A stretch of 64,000 nucleotides of DNA. Origin: Marinibacterium profundimaris. GTDB lineage: Bacteria > Pseudomonadota > Alphaproteobacteria > Rhodobacterales > Rhodobacteraceae. A program made the translations under genes and the position numbers. This document shows, in pieces, positions 38,847 to 47,574 of the stretch. The notes under the pieces were generated by a model. It saw nothing but the letters and a program-made list of their open reading frames with translations, was not told the origin of the DNA and did not search any database. Location of the stretch: positions 124,001 to 188,000 of the forward strand of contig NZ_AQQR01000004.1 of assembly GCF_002210095.1 (NCBI RefSeq). The letters are read 5' to 3'. Each line of letters begins with the position of its first letter. Within the stretch, counting starts at the first letter, position 1.

Positions 38847-39017
38847 TATTTGATGCGACGGAGGCTATGGGATCGCAGGGCGGCGTGCAATGGCCACAGT
38901 GGCGCAGTTGCATCACATCTGCGCATTTCTGCCACGCCGGTGACTCGCCGGCCCGTTCAGCGCGCGACCCGGCCCACGCCGCTGCCCGGCCCGACCGGCG
39001 CCCGGGCATGGCCGCTA

Positions 39018-39081
39018 ATGTAGGGTGGGGTTTTACCCCACCGCCACCCGAGCATCGGTGGGGTAAAACCCCACCCTACAT
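39018..39081. repeat. Perfect 26-bp inverted repeat built from two dispersed units
   Basis: Left arm ATGTAGGGTGGGG, TTTT, ACCCCACCG; right arm its exact complement, after a 12-base loop. Each arm is itself a hairpin unit like the one at 14536-14560. It begins five bases after the ETF-QO stop on the minus strand, where it could stop transcription or shield the mRNA end. Confidence 0.85.
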
Positions 39082-39086
39082 CCCCG

Positions 39087-40739
39087 TCACATGTTGGGAT
39101 AATTCGGCCCGTCTCCGCCCTGCGGGACCGTCCAGACGATGTTCTGGCTGGGATCCTTGATGTCGCATGTCTTGCAATGGACGCAGTTCTGGAAGTTGAT
39201 CACGAAGCGCGGCTCCTTGCCCTCTTCCTCGACCACCTCGTAGACGCCGGCCGGGCAATAGCGCTGCGCCGGCTCGGCATAGGCCCGCAGGTTCACCGCG
39301 ATGGGGACGTTCTTGTCCTTCAGCTTCAGGTGGCAGGGCTGATCTTCTTCGTGGTTCGTCATCGAGAAGCTGACGTTGGTCAGCCGGTCGAAACTCAGCT
39401 TGCCGTCCGGCTTCGGATAATCGATCGGTTCGAACCCCGAGGCCTGGCGCGTGGCCTGGGCGTCGTTCTCGCCATGCTTCATCGTGCCGAACAGCGACAC
39501 GCCGAACAGCTCGTTGGTCCACATGTCGAAGCCCCCCAGCGCCAGCGAGGCCTGCAGCCCATAGGTCGACCACAGCGGCTTGACGTTGCGCACCTTCTTC
39601 AGGTCCTGCCCGATCGCGCCTGTGCGCACCTCGGTCTCGTAATCCGTCAGCTCGTCGCCCGACCGGCCCGCCTGCAGCGCCGCATGGGCGGCCTCCGCCG
39701 CGGCCTTGCCCGAAAGCATCGCGTTGTGGTTACCCTTGATCCGCGGCACGTTGACCATGCCCACCGAACAGCCCAGCAACGCCACGCCCGGCGCCACCAT
39801 CTTCGGCATCGACTGGTAGCCCCCTTCCGAGATCGCCCGCGCGCCATAGGCGATGCGCTTGCCGCCCTTCAGCAGCTCGGCCACCATCGGGTGATGCTTG
39901 AACCGCTGGAATTCCATGTAGGGATACAGGTACGGGTTCTTGTAGTTCAGGTGGACGACGAAACCCACGTAGACCTGATTGTTATCAAGGTGATAGATGA
40001 AGCTCCCGCCGCCGGCATTGCTGCCCAGCGGCCAGCCCATCGTATGGGTGACCGACCCTTCCTTGTGCTTGTCCGGGTCGATCTCCCAGATCTCTTTCAT
40101 GCCAAGGCCGAATTTCTGCGGCTCATGGCCTTCCGACAGATCGTATTTCTCGATCACCTCCTTGGCGAGCGAGCCGCGCACGCCTTCGGACAGGAAGACA
40201 TACTTGCCGTGAAGCTCCATCCCCGGCTCGTAGCTCGGGCCAGGGGTGCCGTCCGGGTTGCGGCCGAATTCACCCGCAACCACGCCCTTCACGCCGCCGG
40301 CCTCGTCATAGACCAGCTCGGAACAGGACATGCCGGCGAACACCTCGACCCCGAGAGCCTCGGCCTGTTCGGCCATCCAGCGGCAGACATTGCCCATCGA
40401 GACGATGTAGTTGCCGTGGTTGTTCATCAGCTTCGGCATCGGCCAGTTGGGGATGCGGATGCCGCCGGATTCGCCCAGCATGTAGAAGTTGTCGTCCTTG
40501 ACCGGCACGTTCAGCGGCGCGCCCTTCTCCTTCCAGTCGGGGATCAGCGCATCCAGCCCGCAGGGATCCAGCACCGCACCCGACAGGATATGCGCACCGA
40601 CCTCGGAGCCTTTCTCCAAGACCACGACGGCAAGATCCTCGTCCAGCTGCTTCAGCCGGATCGCCGCCGAAAGGCCGGCCGGGCCGGCCCCAACGATGAC
40701 GACGTCCACTTCCATTGCTTCGCGTTCAATCTCGGCCAT
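39087..40739 (-). CDS. Electron-transfer flavoprotein-ubiquinone oxidoreductase
   Basis: A 550-residue membrane-associated flavoprotein that passes electrons from ETF (fatty-acid and amino-acid oxidation) to ubiquinone. FAD motif DVVIVGAGPAGLSAAIRL near residue 12, quinone-binding region in the middle (GWPLGSNAGGGSFIYH), and a C-terminal 4Fe-4S domain with CPAGVYEVVE and NCVHCKTCDIKDP. The ATG at 40739 gives the usual length; upstream in-frame ATGs lack ribosome sites. It would serve the acyl-CoA dehydrogenase at 51378. Often named etfD or etfQO. Confidence 0.95.
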   Translation of the reverse strand: MAEIEREAMEVDVVIVGAGPAGLSAAIRLKQLDEDLAVVVLEKGSEVGAHILSGAVLDPCGLDALIPDWKEKGAPLNVPVKDDNFYMLGESGGIRIPNWPMPKLMNNHGNYIVSMGNVCRWMAEQAEALGVEVFAGMSCSELVYDEAGGVKGVVAGEFGRNPDGTPGPSYEPGMELHGKYVFLSEGVRGSLAKEVIEKYDLSEGHEPQKFGLGMKEIWEIDPDKHKEGSVTHTMGWPLGSNAGGGSFIYHLDNNQVYVGFVVHLNYKNPYLYPYMEFQRFKHHPMVAELLKGGKRIAYGARAISEGGYQSMPKMVAPGVALLGCSVGMVNVPRIKGNHNAMLSGKAAAEAAHAALQAGRSGDELTDYETEVRTGAIGQDLKKVRNVKPLWSTYGLQASLALGGFDMWTNELFGVSLFGTMKHGENDAQATRQASGFEPIDYPKPDGKLSFDRLTNVSFSMTNHEEDQPCHLKLKDKNVPIAVNLRAYAEPAQRYCPAGVYEVVEEEGKEPRFVINFQNCVHCKTCDIKDPSQNIVWTVPQGGDGPNYPNM

Positions 40740-41288
40740 ACTGGCTGATCCCCCGTGGCGTATGGGCGCGTCCGTCACCGGACCGCGCGACATTATCTTG
40801 CTCGGACGATGTTCTGGCAGGACCAAGGATCAATGGCAACCTGCGCCGTTGCGACGTAAGGCGCGCGGATCATGTCCGCCTTCTTTGCGCCCCGTGGCCG
40901 GGCGCGCGCCGCACATTGGGTTACAATGCGCCGCGGCAATGACACCCCCCGAATGCGCAGATTCGTTCAGGACGGCACAAAAGGCGCGGCCAGCCGCCGG
41001 TTTGGGGCGCGAAGTCTTGCCGACAGACCGGTCCGTCCCATCTGCCCGGGCGCCCACCGTCACGTCGGCCCGGCGCGGCGTTGTGGTGCGCCGCCGGACC
41101 GCCGCGCCCCTGGCGTCGGGCCCCCGGCCGCCGGCAAAACCGGCGCGCGGATACCCGCCGCCCGGGCCTGTCGCTGCCCGATTGATCGCCCCTTGCGTTT
41201 CCGCTATCCCGTGGCAATGCTAATCGGCATTGGCTCGAAACCGGGTCGGACCAAGGCTGAACATGACGCAATTCCAGGACAGGACCTA
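40740..41288. other. GC-rich intergenic region between ETF-QO and greA
   Basis: A 549-bp gap between divergent genes. The greA frame happens to stay open back to 40872, but the upstream codons encode an Arg/Pro/Ala-rich sequence unlike GreA and no start there has a ribosome site, so I treat it as non-coding. An inverted CATTG-N5-CAATG lies near 40916. No RNA gene or clear promoter seen. Confidence 0.5.
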
Positions 41289-41759
41289 ATGGACAAGATC
41301 CCGATGACGCCCAAGGGCTATGCCGCCCTAGAAGCCGAACTGAAGCAGCTGAAGGCTGTCGAGCGTCCTGCCATCATCGCCGCCATTGCGGAGGCGCGCG
41401 AGCATGGCGACCTCAGCGAGAATGCCGAATACCATTCCGCGCGTGAGAAGCAGTCCTTCATCGAAGGCCGGATCAAGGAGCTCGAAGGCGTGCTGAGCCT
41501 CTCCGAGGTCATCAACCCGGCCAAGCTTTCGGGCCCGATCAAGTTCGGCGCCACGGTGACGCTGGTCGACGAGGACACCGACCAGGAAAAGACTTGGCAG
41601 ATCGTGGGCGAGCACGAGGCCAATATCGAGAAGGGCCTGCTCAACATCAAATCCCCGATCGCCCGCGCCCTGATCGGCAAGGAAGAGGGCGACAGCGTCG
41701 AGGTGCGCACCCCGGGTGGCGAGAAATCCTACGAGGTCCTGACCATCTCCTATGTCTGA
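41289..41759 (+). CDS. greA: Transcription elongation factor GreA
   Basis: A 156-residue factor that restarts backtracked RNA polymerase. The N-terminal coiled coil holds the tip signature [20 protein letters not shown] with the acidic Asp/Glu residues that reach the active site; the C-terminal FKBP-like domain includes [20 protein letters not shown] and [18 protein letters not shown]. It starts [15 protein letters not shown] as expected. The gene lies between ETF-QO (divergent) and a membrane protein. Confidence 0.97.
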   Translation: MDKIPMTPKGYAALEAELKQLKAVERPAIIAAIAEAREHGDLSENAEYHSAREKQSFIEGRIKELEGVLSLSEVINPAKLSGPIKFGATVTLVDEDTDQEKTWQIVGEHEANIEKGLLNIKSPIARALIGKEEGDSVEVRTPGGEKSYEVLTISYV

Positions 41760-41812
41760 GCCTGCCGTTCGTGCAGGCCGGGCCGCATGGTAGCCAGTGA
41801 CAGGAAACGGCC

Positions 41813-42874
41813 ATGACCGGACCGACGCCTTCAGACTTCGAAACCGCACGCTCCACGCCGCTGGGGCTTTACGACCGGCCCCGTCCGCCTCAGGTGACGG
41901 GGATCGAAATCGCGGCCATCGCGCTCACCCTGGTGTGGCTGGGTGCGACGCTGCTGTTCTTCCTGTTCGTGCCCGAGGAGGACGGGACCGCGGTCGACAC
42001 GCTGCGGTTCCTCATGTCCATCCTCGCGATCTTCCTGCCGGTGGGCATGATCTGGGTCGCTGCGACGGCGGCGCGGGCCAGCCGGGTGATGCGCGAGGAA
42101 AGCCTGCGGCTGCAGACCGCGATCGACGCGATCCGACAGGCCTACATGGCGCAGAACCAGCGCGGCACGTCCTCGGCCGATGCCTCGATCCAGAAGAAGC
42201 TGGACGAGATCGCCGAAGCCACGCGCAAGGCCGAAACCGCGCTGACCATGTTCCACACCGTGCGCGACCGCGAGCCCGGCGGTGCGCCTCCCCCTGCCGC
42301 GCCCCCCCCTGCTGCGCCAGCGCCTGCCCCCGCCGCGCCGGCCCCGGCCGAGGACGGCCAGGCACTGCTGGCGCTCGGCACCCCGGCCGAGGCACTGGAG
42401 CCGCCGCCGCCGGTGTCGGATTTCATCCGCGCACTGAACTTCCCGGAAACGGCAGAGGACCAGGAGGGCTTTGCCGCCCTGCGCCGCGCCCTGCGCGACC
42501 GCAAGTCCGCGCAGCTGATCCAGGCGAGCCAGGACGTGCTGACACTGCTCAGCCAGGAAGGCATCTACATGGACGACCTGCGCCCCGATCAGGCCAGGCC
42601 CGACGTCTGGCGCCAGTTCGCCCACGGCGTGCGCGGCCGGGCCGTGGCGTCCCTGGGCGGCGTGCGCGACCGGTCATCGCTGGCGCTGACGGCGGCCCGC
42701 ATGAAGCAGGACCCGATCTTCCGCGACGCGGCGCATCACTTCCTGCGCAAGTTCGACCACATGTTCGCGGAATTCGAGGCAGAGGCCACGGATGCCGACA
42801 TCCAAGCGCTCGGCGACACCCGCACCGCGCGCGCCTTCATGCTGCTGGGCCGGGTGGCGGGCACCTTCGACTGA
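41813..42874 (+). CDS. Conserved two-helix membrane protein (353 aa)
   Basis: Two membrane helices (about residues 31-53 and 66-87) follow a short polar N-terminus. A coiled-coil segment (VMREESLRLQTAIDAIRQAY, QKKLDEIAEATRKAE) runs to about 145, then a Pro/Ala linker (residues about 158-182) and a C-terminal helical domain (FALRR, QLIQASQDVLTLL, ARAFMLLGRVAGTFD). The soluble part would be cytoplasmic. I recognise no named family, but the type is familiar from Rhodobacterales genomes. It follows greA by 53 bases. Confidence 0.7.
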   Translation: MTGPTPSDFETARSTPLGLYDRPRPPQVTGIEIAAIALTLVWLGATLLFFLFVPEEDGTAVDTLRFLMSILAIFLPVGMIWVAATAARASRVMREESLRLQTAIDAIRQAYMAQNQRGTSSADASIQKKLDEIAEATRKAETALTMFHTVRDREPGGAPPPAAPPPAAPAPAPAAPAPAEDGQALLALGTPAEALEPPPPVSDFIRALNFPETAEDQEGFAALRRALRDRKSAQLIQASQDVLTLLSQEGIYMDDLRPDQARPDVWRQFAHGVRGRAVASLGGVRDRSSLALTAARMKQDPIFRDAAHHFLRKFDHMFAEFEAEATDADIQALGDTRTARAFMLLGRVAGTFD

Positions 42875-42915
42875 GGGTCTCGCCGGGCCCCGGCGATGTC
42901 ACCAGGGCCCGGTCC

Positions 42916-42936
42916 AGAAAATTCGGCGAATTTTCT
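42916..42936. terminator. AT-rich palindrome between convergent genes
   Basis: AGAAAATTC, GGC, GAATTTTCT: nine-base perfect arms, 41 bases after the plus-strand gene and six before the end of the minus-strand moeA gene. It is symmetrical and so could end both transcripts. The AT-rich stem is unlike the other terminators here. Confidence 0.5.
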
Positions 42937-42942
42937 CGCCCG

Positions 42943-45042
42943 TCACAACCCGAAGGCCGGGAACGGCAGGAACCGCACCATGTCGCCCGGCTTCACCTCG
43001 CGTCCGCCGTCGCCCAGTTCCACGAGCCCCTCGGCCCAGCTGAGCCCGCTGATCCGCCCCGATCCCTCGGACTTGAAGACCTCTGCCTTCCCGTCGCGAA
43101 GCCGCGCGCGCAGGTATTCCCGCCGCCCCGGCTTCTTGTTTTTCTGAAAGGCCGCCGGCACCTCGACGCTCCACGGCTCTTCCCAGCCGCGCCCGGCCAG
43201 CAGCCCCAGCGCGGGCCGCGCGAAGATCAGCGTGCAGACCATCGCCGCCACCGGATTGCCCGGCAGGCCGAAGACCGGCAGCACACCGTCCCACATCCCC
43301 AGCGCAAGCGGCCGCCCCGGCTTCAGCGCGATCCGCCATTCCGCCAGCGCCCCGCTCTCGCGCAACAACGCCGAGACATGGTCCTCGTCCCCCGCCGAGG
43401 CGCCGCCGCTGGTCAGCACGGCCTGCACCTCGCCCGCCGCCGTATCCAGCCGCGCACGCAGGGTGGCGCGATCGTCCGGCACGCGGCCCAGGTCCACGGG
43501 GACAAAGCCGAAGCGCTCCAGCATCGCCAGCAGCATGGGACGGTTGGCGTCGTAGATCTGCCCCGGCGCCGCCGCCCCGCCCGGGTCGACGATCTCGTCG
43601 CCGGTCGACAGCACACCCACCTTCAGCGGCGCGCGCACGCGCACCTGCCCCACGCCCACCGCCGACAGCAGCGCCAGGTCCGCCGGGGTCAGAACCCGGC
43701 TCTCGGGCAGGATCTCGTCCCCCTCGGCCACGTCCTCGCCCGCCTTGCGAGTATTGGCGCCGCGCTTCAGCGGCCCGTGAAACGCCACCTGCCCCTGCCC
43801 GACCGAGACGTCCTCGTCCAGCACCACGGTATCCACGCCCTCGGGCAGCGCCGCGCCGGTCAGGATCCGCAGCGCATGGCCCGGTGGCACCACGCCGTCA
43901 AAGGCCAGCCCGGCCGCCGCGCGACCCTCGGCCAGCGGCAGCGCCTGCGGTCCTTCGGGTGCCGGCCCGGCAAAGCCATAGCCATCCACCGCCGTGTTGG
44001 GCAGCGGCGGGTTCGACCGCCGCGCCGTCACCGGCCCGGCCAGCACGCGCCCCAACGCGGCCGTGACATCCAGCGTCTCGCCGCCGGTCACAGGCCTCAG
44101 CCGCTCGCGCAGCAGCGCCAGCGCCGCGTCGACCGGGGTCCAGTCGACACCCGCCGGCAGGGCGAAACAATCGTTGCGCAGGGGCGGCGGCTGCAGGGCT
44201 CCGGCAGCTGTTGCCAGCGCATCCTCGTGCCCCAGCCCCAGGATCCAGCCCTCCTCGGGCGCGTCGATGTCCAGCATCTCCTGCAGCTGCGCCGGGGCGA
44301 GGCGCGACAGGGCTTCGGCCACGACCTGCACCTGCACCGCGTCGCGGATATCCCCGGGCCCGGTGCGCGCCTTCACCACCTGCTCCAGCAGCGAGGGCCA
44401 GATCTCGACAAAGGCGACCGGACGGTCGAGCGGCTCGAACGGCCAGACGGCGACCTGTCCGGCAAAGCGCCGCCGCAGCCGCTGCAGCACGGCGAGCCCG
44501 GTCATCACCTGCCCGCCGACGGCGCCCGCGCCGCCCATCTGCCAGCAGGTGAAGGTGCCCTTCGCCCGCTCCTCCGCCGCGCGGCGCTCGGGGAAGGGAT
44601 TGGCATAGCCGTCGCGGGTGCGGGTCAGCCCGTCGATCTCGCGCCCCAGCCCGTTGAACCAGAACGGCCCCTTGCCACCGCCCAAGGCGAGGTTGATCTC
44701 GCCCGCCAGGTCAAACCGGGTGTTGGCCCTGGGTCCGTCCTGCAGCCGCGCTTCGATCCAGGCCCAGACCCCCAGCGGATCCGCCGACCCGGTCAGCGCC
44801 CTGGCAAAGCCCTGCGGATACCCGAAGGGAAAATCGAACCCCAGGCAGAGCCGGCGCCCCGCGAGGGCTTCCGCCTCGATCAGTCCGGCCAGCCAGTCCT
44901 CGGCCACCTGCCGGTTGCGCAGGTACTTGGGCGGTTCCGCGATCCCGCCCCGCGCGATACAGGCCCAGATCGCATCCTTGCGCTCCTCGGGGCCGGTGTC
45001 ATTTCCCCCCGACCAGTCGACCATGGCGAAGGTGTCGAACAT
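42943..45042 (-). CDS. moeA: DUF429-like/MoeA fusion (molybdopterin molybdenumtransferase)
   Basis: A 699-residue fusion. Residues about 1-295 resemble the DUF429 RNase H-like fold: VDWSGG near residue 9, GFDFPFGYP (Asp70), AFVEIWPSLL (Glu213) and GHEDALATAAGAL (Asp275), the four acidic positions of that family. Residues about 305-699 are MoeA: NPPLPNTAVDGYGF, GVLSTGDEIVDPG, LTSGGASAGDEDHV and LPGNPVAAMVC. MoeA inserts molybdenum into molybdopterin. The ATG at 45042 shares one base with the mobB stop (TGATG). The last gene of fdhD-hyp-mobA-mobB-moeA. What the N-terminal domain does for cofactor synthesis is unknown. Confidence 0.88.
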   Translation of the reverse strand: MFDTFAMVDWSGGNDTGPEERKDAIWACIARGGIAEPPKYLRNRQVAEDWLAGLIEAEALAGRRLCLGFDFPFGYPQGFARALTGSADPLGVWAWIEARLQDGPRANTRFDLAGEINLALGGGKGPFWFNGLGREIDGLTRTRDGYANPFPERRAAEERAKGTFTCWQMGGAGAVGGQVMTGLAVLQRLRRRFAGQVAVWPFEPLDRPVAFVEIWPSLLEQVVKARTGPGDIRDAVQVQVVAEALSRLAPAQLQEMLDIDAPEEGWILGLGHEDALATAAGALQPPPLRNDCFALPAGVDWTPVDAALALLRERLRPVTGGETLDVTAALGRVLAGPVTARRSNPPLPNTAVDGYGFAGPAPEGPQALPLAEGRAAAGLAFDGVVPPGHALRILTGAALPEGVDTVVLDEDVSVGQGQVAFHGPLKRGANTRKAGEDVAEGDEILPESRVLTPADLALLSAVGVGQVRVRAPLKVGVLSTGDEIVDPGGAAAPGQIYDANRPMLLAMLERFGFVPVDLGRVPDDRATLRARLDTAAGEVQAVLTSGGASAGDEDHVSALLRESGALAEWRIALKPGRPLALGMWDGVLPVFGLPGNPVAAMVCTLIFARPALGLLAGRGWEEPWSVEVPAAFQKNKKPGRREYLRARLRDGKAEVFKSEGSGRISGLSWAEGLVELGDGGREVKPGDMVRFLPFPAFGL

Positions 45043-45533
45043 CAAAGCCCCACCTCGGCCAGGATGAAATCGGCGATCGCGGCGGTGTCGTTCAGGTCGA
45101 AGACCGGGCGGTCCAGCGTCAGCGGCACGTCGCTGGCCACCGCGCGGACGGTCGGATCCTCGGGCGCGATCAGCGGGTTGCCGGTGACGGCGCGGTGGGC
45201 CTCGACCTTGGGATGGGCGTCGCGCTTGTAGCCTTCGACCAGCACCAGATCGACGGGCTGCAGACGCTGGAGCAGCTCCGCCAGCGGCGGTTCGGGCCCG
45301 TCGCGCAGCTCCTGCATCACGGCCACGCGGTTGCGCGAGGCCAGCAGCACCTCGGACGCGCCGGCGGTCCGGTGACGGTGGCTGTCCTTGCCGGGGTGAT
45401 CCACGTCAAAGGTGTGATGCGCGTGCTTGACCGTCGATACGGTGATCCCGCGGCCGGTGATCTCGGTCACCAGGCGTTCCATCAGGCCTGTCTTGCCGGC
45501 GTTCTTCCAGCCGACGACACCGTAGATCCTCAT
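45042..45533 (-). CDS. mobB: Molybdopterin-guanine dinucleotide biosynthesis protein MobB
   Basis: A 163-residue GTP-binding protein. The P-loop GWKNAGKTGLMERLV begins near residue 8; KHAHHTFDVDHPGKDSHRHR is the MobB signature and LVLVEGYKRDAHPKVE the Walker-B-like region. MobB helps MobA attach GMP to molybdopterin. It overlaps mobA by four bases upstream and the moeA fusion by one base downstream. Confidence 0.92.
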   Translation of the reverse strand: MRIYGVVGWKNAGKTGLMERLVTEITGRGITVSTVKHAHHTFDVDHPGKDSHRHRTAGASEVLLASRNRVAVMQELRDGPEPPLAELLQRLQPVDLVLVEGYKRDAHPKVEAHRAVTGNPLIAPEDPTVRAVASDVPLTLDRPVFDLNDTAAIADFILAEVGL

Positions 45534-46162
45534 GTGGTGCGCTCCATCAGTGCCCGGGCCGTGGCCAGGTCCTCGGGCGTATTCACGTTAAAGAAGGGAT
45601 CGGGCGGACCGTCCTCGAAGAGGGCCTCGCGCCCGTCATGGCCATCGGTCCACAGCACCACCTTGCGCAGGCCCCCCTCCAGCGCCGCGCGCAGGTCGTC
45701 GCGCAGGGCCACGGGCCAGAGACCGAAGGTCGGGTGCCGCACGCGACCGCGCTCGGGGTCCGGGGTGGCCGCCAGCACCAGCGGGTGCTCCTGTCCCGAG
45801 GCGCAGGCGTTCAGGCGCGCGACGAGGTCACGCGGGAAGAAGGGCGTGTCGGCGGCCGCGGTCACGATGGCCTCCGCCCCCTGCCCGGCCGCCCAGTCCA
45901 GCCCGGCGAGCACGCCGGCCAGCGGGCCTGCGAAGCCCTCGATACTGTCGGCCACCACCGGCAGGCCGTAGGCCGCGAAGCGCTGTGGATCGCCATTGGC
46001 ATTCAGCGCCAGCGCGCCCACCTGCGGCGACAGCCGGTCGATCACGTGGCGCAGGATCGGCTGCCCGCCCAGCTCAAGCAGGCCCTTGTCCCCGCCGCCC
46101 ATGCGGCGCGCGAGGCCACCGGCCAGGATCACGCCGGCGGTCTTCGACATGTCTGAACTCAT
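45530..46162 (-). CDS. mobA: Molybdenum cofactor guanylyltransferase MobA
   Basis: A 210-residue nucleotidyltransferase that joins GTP to molybdopterin. GVILAGGLARRMGGGDKGLL is the GTP-binding signature, TAAADTPFFPRDLV holds the metal-binding Asp, and DPFFNVNTPEDLATA closes the protein. The start at 46162 was chosen because it overlaps the upstream gene stop (ATGA); a second ATG four codons later is possible. Third gene of the cofactor operon. Confidence 0.92.
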   Translation of the reverse strand: MSSDMSKTAGVILAGGLARRMGGGDKGLLELGGQPILRHVIDRLSPQVGALALNANGDPQRFAAYGLPVVADSIEGFAGPLAGVLAGLDWAAGQGAEAIVTAAADTPFFPRDLVARLNACASGQEHPLVLAATPDPERGRVRHPTFGLWPVALRDDLRAALEGGLRKVVLWTDGHDGREALFEDGPPDPFFNVNTPEDLATARALMERTT

Positions 46163-46638
46163 GCATCCACCGCCTGTTGACCGGGCCACAACCGCCAGCG
46201 GAACAACAGCGCCACATGCAGCAGCCCCCACCCCAGCAACGCGGCAAAGAACACCCGCCCCGCCTTCAGCAACGCCGGTTCCAGCCAGCACACCGCCACC
46301 GTCAGCCCGCTCAGCACCACCGTCAGCGCCAGCACGGCGCAGCGGAAGCGGCGGGCATAGCGGCGTGCGTCCGCCGGGCAATCGCCGGGCAGGTCAAAGA
46401 TGAAGACCCGCGCCTGCAGCGCCATGGATTGCGTGCGCGGCATGTCGGCCACCGCGCCTTCGTCGAAGGGCGACAGCACCGGCCAGTTCAGCCGGCGCAG
46501 CACCGGCGCCGGGCAGCGCGACATCGCATCGACCGTGTATTGCCACGACCGGAACACGATCCAGAACAGCGCCAGCGACCCTGCCCACAGCAGGAAAGCC
46601 GCGCCGAGGAACAGGCCAAGAAGCAGACCGGTGTTCAT
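46159..46638 (-). CDS. Unknown 3-helix membrane protein in the Moco operon
   Basis: A 159-residue protein with an N-terminal helix (LLLGLFLGAAFLLWAGSLAL), a soluble loop of about 70 residues containing WPVLSPFDEGAVADMPRT and ARVFIFDLPGDCPADARRY, and two closing helices (FRCAVLALTVVLSGLTVAVCW and FFAALLGWGLLHVALLF). It overlaps fdhD and mobA by four bases at both ends, so it is made in step with them. I recognise no family. The place suggests a part in molybdenum or cofactor handling at the membrane, but that is inference. Confidence 0.75.
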   Translation of the reverse strand: MNTGLLLGLFLGAAFLLWAGSLALFWIVFRSWQYTVDAMSRCPAPVLRRLNWPVLSPFDEGAVADMPRTQSMALQARVFIFDLPGDCPADARRYARRFRCAVLALTVVLSGLTVAVCWLEPALLKAGRVFFAALLGWGLLHVALLFRWRLWPGQQAVDA

Positions 46639-47519
46639 TCGCCGGCACTCTTGCGCCTGTGCTTGCGTCCCTCCTCGGGGATCGAGGCGGGATCGACGTC
46701 GCGCACCAGCCGGTCGTCTCCGGCAAGGCAGACAAAGCGCTGGCCGCGCATCCGCCCGATCAGCGTCAGGCCCACATCGCGCGCGATCTCCACGCCCCAG
46801 GCGGTGAAGCCCGAGCGCGAGGCTAGCACCGGAATGCCCATCATCGCCGTCTTGATCACCATCTCCGACGTCAGCCGGCCCGTGGTGTACAGGATCTTGT
46901 CCTGGGGCCCGACGCCATGTTTCAGCATCCAGCCGGCGATCTTGTCGACGGCGTTGTGGCGGCCCACGTCCTCCATGTAGACCAGCGGGCGGTCCTCCTG
47001 GCACAGCACCGTGCCATGGATCGCCCCGGCCTCAAGGTACAGCGACGGCGTCCGGTTGATCCGCGCCGCCAGCGCATAAAGCCACGAGGTCTTCACCGGG
47101 GTCGCCGGCAGGGTCACGCCCTCCAGCCCCTCCATCATGTCGCCAAAGACGGTGCCCACGGCGCAGCCGGAGGTCCGCGTCTTTTTCTGCAGCTTTTCCT
47201 CATAGCCGGTCTGGCGTTCGGTGCGCACCACGACGGTCTCGATCTCGTCGTCGTAATCGACGCCGGTGATCACGTCATCGGCCAGCAACATGCCCTGATT
47301 CTTCAGAAATCCCAGCGCCAGGTATTCGGGGTAATCGCCGATAGTCATGGCGGTCACGATTTCCTGCCGGTTCAGGTAGATCGTCAGCGGACGCTCCTCG
47401 ACCACGGAGATCTCGGTGGGCTGTCCGGCCTGGTCAAGCCCGGTCACGGCGCGGGTCAGCCCCGGCGCCTTCGGATCCGGAGCGATCACGAATTCCGATA
47501 TATCCTCCTGCCTGCCCAA
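46635..47519 (-). CDS. fdhD: Formate dehydrogenase accessory sulfurtransferase FdhD
   Basis: A 294-residue protein that passes sulfur from IscS to the molybdenum cofactor of formate dehydrogenase. EERPLTIYLNRQEIVTAM, DYPEYLALGFLKNQGML, EDVGRHNAVDKIAGWML and FTAWGVEIARDVGLTLIG are the family blocks. The sulfur loop reads RTSGCAVGT with one Cys, where E. coli has CxxC. The TTG at 47519 follows GGGAGG by six bases; a GTG 13 codons upstream has no ribosome site, so the start is uncertain. First gene of the cofactor operon; no fdh structural gene is in the window. Confidence 0.9.
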   Translation of the reverse strand: MGRQEDISEFVIAPDPKAPGLTRAVTGLDQAGQPTEISVVEERPLTIYLNRQEIVTAMTIGDYPEYLALGFLKNQGMLLADDVITGVDYDDEIETVVVRTERQTGYEEKLQKKTRTSGCAVGTVFGDMMEGLEGVTLPATPVKTSWLYALAARINRTPSLYLEAGAIHGTVLCQEDRPLVYMEDVGRHNAVDKIAGWMLKHGVGPQDKILYTTGRLTSEMVIKTAMMGIPVLASRSGFTAWGVEIARDVGLTLIGRMRGQRFVCLAGDDRLVRDVDPASIPEEGRKHRRKSAGE

Positions 47520-47574
47520 TTGCGTCCTCCCGCATTCACCGTTACCCAAGTCGGGCACAGTCTAGAGTCTACCC

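Noticed and set aside
40872-41288. N-terminal extension of GreA
   Set aside because: The upstream frame has no stop, but its codons give an Arg/Pro-rich sequence, GreA always starts near MDKIPMT, and the ATG at 41289 has its own ribosome site.
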